DNA from: Xiphophorus maculatus
Taxonomy: Eukaryota; Chordata; Actinopteri; Cyprinodontiformes; Poeciliidae
NCBI RefSeq assembly: GCF_002775205.1
Contig: NC_036455.1
Coordinates: 2,952,501 to 3,016,500, forward strand
Length of the DNA stretch: 64,000 bases
Direction: 5' to 3'
In this document: in pieces, positions 55,988-64,000 of the stretch
Layout: the number at the start of each line of letters is the position of its first letter
Position numbering within the stretch: the first letter of the stretch is position 1
Notes under the pieces: model-generated
What the model was told of the DNA's origin: nothing
What the model saw: only the letters and a program-made list of their open reading frames with translations
The model's database searches: none
Position numbers and translations under genes: made by a program

Positions 55988-58900
55988 TCACTTATAGGAA
56001 TTTGCTTTGTGTTTAGGTAAAAAGTTGAAATTCTTCGGGACAGGTCCGAGGAGCATTTCACTGAAACGACGGTACAGAAGATTTTTATTACAATTTAACA
56101 ATAAGAACTTCACTTAATTAAATGTTCTGGCTCTTACCTGATCCTGATCCAGTCGTCAACATTTTGACTGGCCATCAGGGACTCCAAGAAGTTCCTGCCC
56201 ATGTAATATGGCGGCCGCTCATTGATCTTCTGAGGAACTCGTTCCAACAAGCCAACGGGAATATATCTATAAAAAAAACAAACAGCAGTTCATACTTAAG
56301 GATTAATATGTTTAAAAACACTCCAACCAATGTGAACCTACCATCACATGCTGGAAATTGTATCATGATTGTTTCACTAGGATATTAGCAGGCATGAATA
56401 TCACTAGTTCAACGGAGGTGGAAAAATTTATATTTTTAAAAGTATGATGATGATGATGATGATGATGTTACAGACCTGCACATGAAGGACAGCCACTCCA
56501 GCAGGAAGTTTCGGGTCTTTTCAACGCCCCGAGTGTCGGAGCCCCAGTGCTCCAGCCCGAAGTTGGTGAAGTCCCTGAGGATGTCCAGCCGCTCGCTGGA
56601 CGAGACGTCCCAGTGTCGGCTCTCCTTTATCTCCGTGAAGATCCAAGGCTTGATTAGGGCACCCCTGAGAAAAAAATACAACATTAAACAAAATAATACA
56701 ACAATTTATGAAGAATATTTAAATCTAAATATTTTTTTTGCTTTAGTTTAAACTACTTTCCTTTTAAATCCATTGGAAGCAGTAAAATAGATTTAAGTAA
56801 TTCCCGAAAAGTAAAAACAGTAAAACTGAAAGAGGGTTATGAGTCTCATCATGACTGTAAATCCAGTGGCTCACATTACTTTCTCCTTAAAGTATGGAAA
56901 CAATTCAAACCTTGCAATCATGACGCCAGAAACACCGGTCTCTTTCGCTTTCACTGCGTCTTCATAAGACAGAATGTCTCCATTACCTGGACCAACAAAA
57001 ACAAGTTACATCAGTAAAACTACATCCTTAGACCTATAAAGGGTTTTACAGCCTTTATGTCAACACTCAGATTCCTCCACCATAGAAATTAAAAGTCAAA
57101 TAAGCTCTTTTGTAGACAAATTGACGCACCAAAGAGTGGAACAGGGTCGGCCAGTTTGGCACATGTGCTGATGTAGTCCCAATCAGCTAACTTTGTGTAG
57201 CGCTGCTCCCTGGACCGGCCATGCAGCTGCAAAACAACAACATCATTATGAGTGATATGTGCAGAACGTCTATAAAAGTAACAAACATAGAGGTGGAGAA
57301 GGAAAGCATGATGCATGAGAAGACTTTACGGATTAGGTGAAACCCCTTGGGAATTCATAAAAATAACATTTTCAATTAGGAGTTTTGTCATTTGTCTACT
57401 GCTTAAAACTTTCTTGAATAGCAAATAAACTGCAAATTTCTAATCAATAGTTAGTTTTTGAAATCCTTTTTCATATGAGAATTTAATAAAATGTCCCTTC
57501 TTTTGAGATTTCTTCTCAAAACACGCCATAGTCCAGTTCATTTCTACAGTCATTTAAGACGAGACTCACTGTAACCATGGAGACGCCCCAGTTCTTCATT
57601 TCTCCAATGAGTTTGTGTGCGATGCTGGACTTCTCCTGAACACCAGTGCGGATCTTGACGGTTATAGGGACATCTAAGACCTTCAGGAAGAAACAAGAAC
57701 CACATTAAATTGTTCAACTTCTTAATGCTGTTAACTTTAAATCACTATTTCATGCAAATACATAATAAAAGAAAACTCTGTACTTACATAATTCATTCCT
57801 TTGATAATCTGTTCAAATTTTCTGGTTCTGGTCATCAAGCCACATCCTCCACCCTGAAGCACAAACAAAAACAAACTGTGAATGAGTTTAATAGTTTCTG
57901 CTAGGGCTGGACAATAAATCAAAACAATGAATATCACTATAGACACATGATCAATATCAATAAAAACGTCTGATACAATATCCAATATTCAACATACAAA
58001 ATGTTCATTGAACTCTGAACCAGAATCACACGGCATTTTGGGAGATGTAGGCAGAGGAAAGACCTTAGCAGCTCTAAAGCAAAGTTTGTGGAATCAACTC
58101 ACTCGCTCTTTGGTTACCTAGCAACTCAATCATCCCTGGTTACCTAGCAACAATCTGTTGAGTAACTGACGGCAGAAACAGTTTAAGGTTTTGCCACTCT
58201 GCCTCATAATGGTTACAAATAAAAACCAACTTTGTGGAGTAACAACTGTGGATAAAACAGGAAATGTCAAGTCACCAGTTTGGTAGCATTTCAGATATTT
58301 AAAACTAAAAGCTAATCAATAATCATTAAAAGTTTTTTCAGTCATATTGTCCAGCCCAGGTCCCTGCCATAATATAGCAGCTCTTGGTGTTTAATTTCTG
58401 TTTGTTATGGGAAAATAAGGCTCGAGAAAAACCGGGCCGCAATTTTCAAAGTGAGAGAATAAAAAATGTTAACGCGAAAACGAAAAATCACAAATAATCT
58501 GACAAGAAAAGAGGCTAAATAAGAGTTCACCTTCTTGTAAACCAGATCAATGGGGCAGCCAGAGTTGATATCCACAAAATCAACGTCGGCGTAGTTGCTG
58601 ATGAGCTCCGCACACCGTGTCATGGTGTCAGGGAAACAGCCTTCAACCTGGAATAACACCTCACACTTCAGCACCAGGTCCAGTCGCAGAAACCTGAGCT
58701 TGAACTCCGAAGTGGAAAAAGCCTCACCTGAACACCAAACAGATCTTCGCTCTCATGCCTCTTCAGGAGGGCCCACTCTGACTGATGCCCCTGCAGCAGA
58801 TTCGTGCACATGGCCATCTCCCCGCAAGTGATGTCTGCGCCAAAGCGCTTGCACACACGACGGAACGGCAAGTTCCCACACTGACAAGACATAAAACAAG

Positions 58901-61900
58901 ACAAAGTTGGATATAAACAACATGGTGGTTCAGTCAGGGTTTAGTTTCCTGTAGCACTATTTGTACACATTAAGCCATGTTAAATCCACTTAAAATATGC
59001 TTGTTTAGATGCTATGTGACAGACTAAATACTCTCTCTATATATATATGGTTTTTAAACTATAATCATAATAATCTTAAAAGTGTGGAGTGCATTTATAT
59101 TCAGGTACCTAGGTTGATGCTTGGCAGAAACACTTTTCACTGCAGTAACTTTTTCCCTGTTTCCATGATTGGGCTGGTTAGAAAGGGTCCAAGAAAATCA
59201 TTTTTTGAATTTCTTGCCACTGATTCTCAGTGAGCTTTACGTCTGGACTTTGACTAGGCCATTCTAACACATTAATATACTTAAATTTTGCTCTAGCTTT
59301 TTGTTTACGGTTGTTATCCATGGAAGGTTACTCTCTTTTTAGCTACATACAAGCTAAAAAGGTGAAGCTAACTCTTACCATAGAAGAAACATTGTAAGAA
59401 ACATAGAAGGAACAATCCCACATCATGACACTGCCACCACCATGTCTTAGTGTAGGAATTGTATTCATGCTAAAATATCAGAGTAAAGGAAGTGCTAAAC
59501 TTTTCTCACTTATTTGCAAGAATAATTGCACTGTACTTTGTGTTAGTTACATAAAATCCCAAAAAACACATTAAAGTTTATAATTATAAAAAATTAAAAC
59601 ATAAATTAAACAAGCACTCGTTTTACTTACAGTTGTTAGAGGAGCGAGATAGAGCTTGTCTTGGAAGTCCACCTTGAACATACAGAAATAACCTTTAATA
59701 AAGAACTTTTAAAAATACTCCCAACTTTCTAAATATGTCTCTGCTGGTTTCTACTGGTTCTAACTAGTATACTTCTGGAAAAACGTTTTGTTATTTAATT
59801 AAAAGAAGAACTTTGGAGTAAAGTTTAGGTGATATTTACCTTTTTCTTTTCACAGGGCCGCAGTTTGATAACGTCGGCATCAGTTAGTGGGCCTACAGTC
59901 TTTACTGGCGGCTGGACATCTGGACAGGTGGGCAGCTAGTTACAGAGCAAACATTTAAGTTTAAAAATAGAATAAATGAGACACTGCAGTAAATGTAGTT
60001 AAGAGTATAAGGGTGTACCGGTTCTTCTGTAGAAACATGCTGAATTTCTTCTTTTGGCTCTGCAGATACCTCTGCTGTACAAACATCACCTGCATAAATA
60101 CAAAAAAAGGAATTATCACATTAAAATTTGTTTATTTTTTTACATGTTTGGATAAATCCATATTGTCAAGTTGATGCAACCTTTGACGTTTTTCAAAAAA
60201 GTTTGTTTTGTTTACTTGCAGTAAAAGGAACATGCTGCTGAAATGAGTGTGATTTTATTAAAAATAAAACTAGCTTGAGATTCATCATTCTTTGCTAAAG
60301 ATTGTGAGCTTAAGAGGGTTCGGACCCTTTAAGATGAAACCTAGTTGATGTTGGACAACAAAAGTCAAAATTATAGAAAATATTTTCTTAGCAAATAAAT
60401 GAAATGAAAAGACAATTTTTTTGAAGCATTAAAAGTCAAAACACAAAGGAATCACAGAGAAAATTATCCCAGATTTTATTTTAAAATTACAGAGCAGTTT
60501 TCCTCACCTCTACATTTTTCCAGCTGCTCTCCATTTCTGTATTATTTGTAATTATTGCTGCCATCAGCCGTGCACTTTCTAATTTTTTTGTACTAAAGTT
60601 CTCTTATTTGCAATCTGTTCGATTTTCTTTGAAACAGAAAGTACTGCTGACCCTGCGCTTGTTTTTAGCTGCAAATCTTTCAAAGAAGCTACTGCTGCCA
60701 TTAACTATGTGTACTCTCAATATTTTATCTTTACATACAAAAGAAAATTGAGTCATTCTCAGAGCTACTGTTGCCGTTCACTTTGTACACCCTTAATGTT
60801 TTTTCCAATTGAAAGTATTTCTAGTTTACTGTTTTCGTGTTTAACAAACTGTTTCTCATTCCCAGACTTCATGGTTGCTAAAGGTTGTCGTTCCTCACAA
60901 CTGCCACTAGAAGTTTATTCAAACTGAGTAAGCATTTTGATACAAATGTCTGTTTTGAAATCACTCTTCACCAATTATCTAATGGACTGAATTTGAATGG
61001 AGATAAATTAGGGATGGACAATAACTTACTAACAATATGTGTATCGACAGACACCTGATCAATATCAATAGATAATACGTCTGATAGAATATCAATATAG
61101 AAGTCGCTCAACCTCTCACAACTTAAGCAAGCTTAGTGGAATCAACTGACTCGCTCATTCTGTGGTTACCTAGCAACTCACCCACTCACTAATTTGGTTA
61201 CCTAGCAACAACTTGTTGAGTAACTGGGACAGTAACAATTTCAGATTTTGGCACAGTGCCTCATAAATGCTAAAAAACACAACAACAAAAAAACGTGAAA
61301 AAACAGGAAAGATACTGCCACCAGTTTGGAAGCATTCCACATGTTTACAACTAAAAACTAATCAATAATTATTATATTGTGATACGTTTTTCAGCTATCG
61401 TCCAGCCCTGAGATGAATTGTACGCGGTTGGATCTGATTGTTACTTATGATTTGGTTGTACTGGAACAAATTAGGTTGTATTTAGCTGAATGTATTTAAA
61501 TTATCAATTTGAAAAGTGTGTTTTGAGTCAAGAAGAAATATTTATCCTGAACTGGAGCTACAGAAATAAGCTGAATTTAATACAAACTGTAGTGTTTATG
61601 TATATATTGTGAGAAATCCAACATGTGTGTAAAACTTTAATGAAGCTGTTTATGTTTATTACAAAGTTGAGCAAATTGATAAGACGGTTGATAATTCATG
61701 TGAATGGCAGAAACCATGACTTAATAAAGACTTTTGTGACTCTTATAACAGAAGCAGTTCTGTATCTTACCATTTCCCTGCTGTTCCTTTTTATTTTTGT
61801 TGTTTGAAAGCGTTTTCAGGTATTCCTCTGACTTTTTGAAGATGACAGAACGTTTCCTCAGGCGATATTGCAGATCTTTACTCAGGCTGTTCTTCACCAA

Positions 61901-63409
61901 AGTCCTTCCTTCGTAAGCTTCGACCAGCTCTGCCTTCTCCATGGTTTTAAAATCAGCTGTAGTGTGTGCCTTGGCGAAGCGGCAGGCAAGCCCGTATTCA
62001 CACTTTCCAAACGTGTCGTAGAGGTAACAACATTCCCCGATGTCGGCAGGCTTATTGGCCAAGTACTCTGCGACATCATGGTAAAAGATGCATTTCTCCC
62101 CAAACTTACATTCACCGTTTTTCTAGGAATGGTTAAAAAAGTCATGAGAATAATCAGTATTTACAGGAATCTGAAAGCATTGCATACTGCATCTTACAAA
62201 AAGCAGGAGATACAATCTACCTGAATGACTGACAAACACAGTCGCTTTTCTTCATAAGTGGTGGGTTTTATGTGTGGCCTCGACTTATTCCGACCCCGAA
62301 ATCTTTTCTTATCCTGTTTTTCTGTTTTCTTCACATCTTCAGGGTCCAGTTTGGGTTTTTTACTTTCAGGTTCGTCCACAAAGGGATCCTTTTTCTCTTG
62401 TAGTGTGTCATTTTCAGCGGCTTTTTCTCCTTTGGAGCCCTGCCATTCTGAATCCAGAAAGCCATGAAATGCATCTTTGGTGGTGATAAATCTGAAAACA
62501 AAAAAGTAATTTAAATAAAAAAATAAAAAAACTTTTAAAACAGATCCAAAAGCAACATTTAAAAATATTTTTGTCAAGAATGCCAAAATACAAGCCAAAA
62601 ACTTTTAATAAATCAATCACTTTATGAGTCTCTGAGGCCATGGGTTGTTTTTCTTAACTCTGATAATAAAAATAAAACAGAATGTATGCAATTTCCCTTT
62701 AAGGAGGTTTCTTACATATTTCCCCAATAAAAATTTCATATCGTCTTAAGACTGAAATTTCCAGAGTTCTCTATCCACTTTACCTCAAATTCAAAGTGAC
62801 GAATGGATCCATTAAAATGGATGGATGAATGGAACATTATGAAAATATAATAGGTTTCATAATACCGTCTTTTATCCCTATATTTATCTAGATTTCTAAG
62901 ACATTTAAATCAAATTCCAGCCTGTAAAAATCTTTTACAGGCCTTATTGTGCTTTTTTTTTTGAGTGGGAAAAAAGTCACCACCTAAATTAAAGCAACAA
63001 GAGCTTCTATTGCGTATTGAAAAATACCCAAATACTACTGACAGTGCAGATACTTATCGCATTCTGCATAAGTAGACAATGATAAAATGATAACTGGTTT
63101 GACAAAAGTAACAACTTTCACTGAGTTCTGCTCTGTTAGCTTCAACAGACAAAGGCAGTGAGTAGTGCTGAGTTGAAGCATTAGTACATCACAATGAACT
63201 ATTATCATGTTGAAGCTGATTCCATAAGACACGTTGTGATGCTCAGTCTTAACTGTACAGCGCTCACTCTAGTGTCCAGTGTTGATGAACGTTACTTACT
63301 CTTGTTTGATAGCAGCTTCACCTTTCACAGCTACTTGTGTTGCCGTTTCCGTGGCATCTTCCGCTGATGCCTCCATCATTTGGTCAAAGACTCGCTCCCT
63401 GTTCTTACT
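55988..63409 (-). CDS. dus3l: tRNA-dihydrouridine(47) synthase 3-like, 15 exons, start uncertain
   Basis: Flavin enzyme that reduces a uridine in the variable loop of tRNAs (U47) to dihydrouridine. Exons, 5' to 3': 63300-63409, 62221-62491, 61771-62122, 60019-60089, 59840-59935, 59631-59672, 58728-58880, 58531-58647, 57788-57853, 57570-57680, 57130-57226, 56911-56986, 56476-56664, 56138-56266, 55988-56060. They sum to 651 codons. Two CCCH zinc fingers ([11 protein letters not shown] and [13 protein letters not shown]) precede the DUS barrel, which begins [17 protein letters not shown]. The catalytic cysteine is in [16 protein letters not shown], and FMN/RNA-binding parts include [16 protein letters not shown] and [13 protein letters not shown]. 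It ends [10 protein letters not shown], as in human DUS3L. The first listed exon opens [14 protein letters not shown] with an acceptor before it, so either the true start is in an exon beyond base 64000 or MMEA is used. Confidence 0.93.
56444..56467 (+). repeat. (GAT)n microsatellite
   Basis: Run of GATGATGAT directly beside the donor of dus3l exon 13. Confidence 0.8.
57903..58364 (+). mobile_element. Small inverted-repeat element B, copy 2, intact ends
   Basis: Starts AGGGCTGGACAATAAATC and ends CATATTGTCCAGCCCAGG, giving perfect GGGCTGGACAATA-type inverted ends. Inside are two TGGTTACCTAGCAAC words. It has no coding capacity. It lies in dus3l intron 8. Confidence 0.75.
58881..59630 (-). 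mobile_element. dus3l intron 6 with decayed Tc1-like element
   Basis: Between about 59090 and 59550 the reverse strand carries ACATGGTGGTGGCAGTGTCA, TGATGTGGGATTGTTCC and TAGAATGGCCTAGTCAAAGT, words typical of Tc1-related fish repeats. No open frame remains. Confidence 0.5.
60090..61770. other. dus3l intron 3
   Basis: AT-rich intron of 1.7 kb. Apart from element B copy 3 (61012-61410) I see no repeat or coding feature. Confidence 0.5.
61012..61410 (+). mobile_element. Small inverted-repeat element B, copy 3
   Basis: Starts AGGGATGGACAATAACTTAC and ends TCAGCTATCGTCCAGCCCTG. It shares GGTTACCTAGCAACAACTTG and TTGAGTAACTGG with the other two copies. All three copies are in the same orientation. 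Confidence 0.7.
62492..63299. other. dus3l intron 1, nothing recognised
   Basis: AT-rich intronic sequence of 0.8 kb with no recognisable feature. Confidence 0.5.
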
Positions 63410-64000
63410 CTGAAATATTTTGATAAAAGATAAACAGATGAAGCAGAATATAACTGAGTGTTTTATGAAAAGAACGGTACCAAACATACATGGTTTGTAG
63501 ATGTGTAATAATTGGACATTTGTTTCATATGCCACTCTATTTTTAGAAAGATTTTAGATTAAAATACACAGATTGGGCACCATTTACATGACTTTCAAAG
63601 ACATTTGGTTGTGAGAAATTTCTTGAACCATGTATCATTGTAGTCAAGCACATAAACAACCAAGATGAGCTCAAGCTTCTCTGACTGTAGCACAAATAGA
63701 GTTCCAGTTTTTCTATTAAAAAAAATAAACGCTAATTTCTAATCAGTTACTATTACATCGATACACACAATAATTTAGAGATTTTAGAAGCCTTTTTAAT
63801 GCAACATTTTCACGTATTTATGTGTGTGTTCGTAGCATTTCTTAATTCCCACCATACCAGTTATCCTGGAGATTTGATTCTGATTGTCTTCACTCTGAAC
63901 ACGTTTAACTTGCACGTAGCTGCTCCTCGTTTTAATAGCAAACCTCCACTATATTATGATACACTTAAATGCAGTCAAAACTACTAAATCTATACTCTCT
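63410..64000. other. Sequence upstream of first seen dus3l exon
   Basis: AT-rich, without a CpG-rich promoter or a convincing first exon. Probably intron, with the true first exon beyond the window. Confidence 0.45.

Overview
The window is eukaryotic genomic DNA, most likely from a ray-finned fish (percomorph-type teleost). The genes are split into many short exons with GT/AG borders, introns are AT-rich, and the repeats (Tc1/mariner remnants, LINE tails, tRNA-derived SINEs, many small inverted-repeat elements) are typical of teleosts. Protein comparisons were made from memory of the human families. Exon borders were set by hand from splice signals and reading phase, and the total coding length comes out divisible by three for each gene.

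Layout. (1) Bases 2-13791, plus strand: slc39a4 (zinc importer ZIP4), 12 exons, lacking only the signal-peptide end, which lies left of the window. Its fourth intron holds a nested repeat complex at about 7665-10920: a 129-bp tandem satellite, split by a long-inverted-repeat element, itself split by a LINE tail. (2) 13792-20770: gene-free convergent gap with a decayed Tc1-like element and another dispersed element. (3) 20771-39880, minus strand: recql4 (RecQ helicase with an Sld2-like N-terminus), 28 exons, about 1493 residues. Its introns carry a decayed THAP-domain gene, a SINE, LINE reverse-transcriptase scraps and several small elements. (4) 41763-51007, minus: cndp2 (cytosolic non-specific dipeptidase), 11 exons, 474 residues, complete. 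(5) 53982-54732, minus: an isolated copy of the last three cndp2 exons with open frames and intact internal splice signals but no 5' part. (6) 55988-63409, minus: dus3l (tRNA-dihydrouridine synthase 3), 15 exons, about 650 residues. Its first exon may lie to the right of the window.

The four genes do unrelated jobs (zinc uptake, replication and repair, dipeptide breakdown, tRNA modification). Nothing suggests co-regulation apart from shared location. In human, SLC39A4 and RECQL4 lie on the same arm (8q24.3), while CNDP2 and DUS3L are on chromosomes 18 and 19. No previously undescribed enzymatic or defence system was found. The most unusual items are the three-exon cndp2 fragment, the nested satellite/foldback/LINE structure with an exactly six-unit one-sided expansion, and the THAP pseudogene with a perfect 42-bp palindrome.
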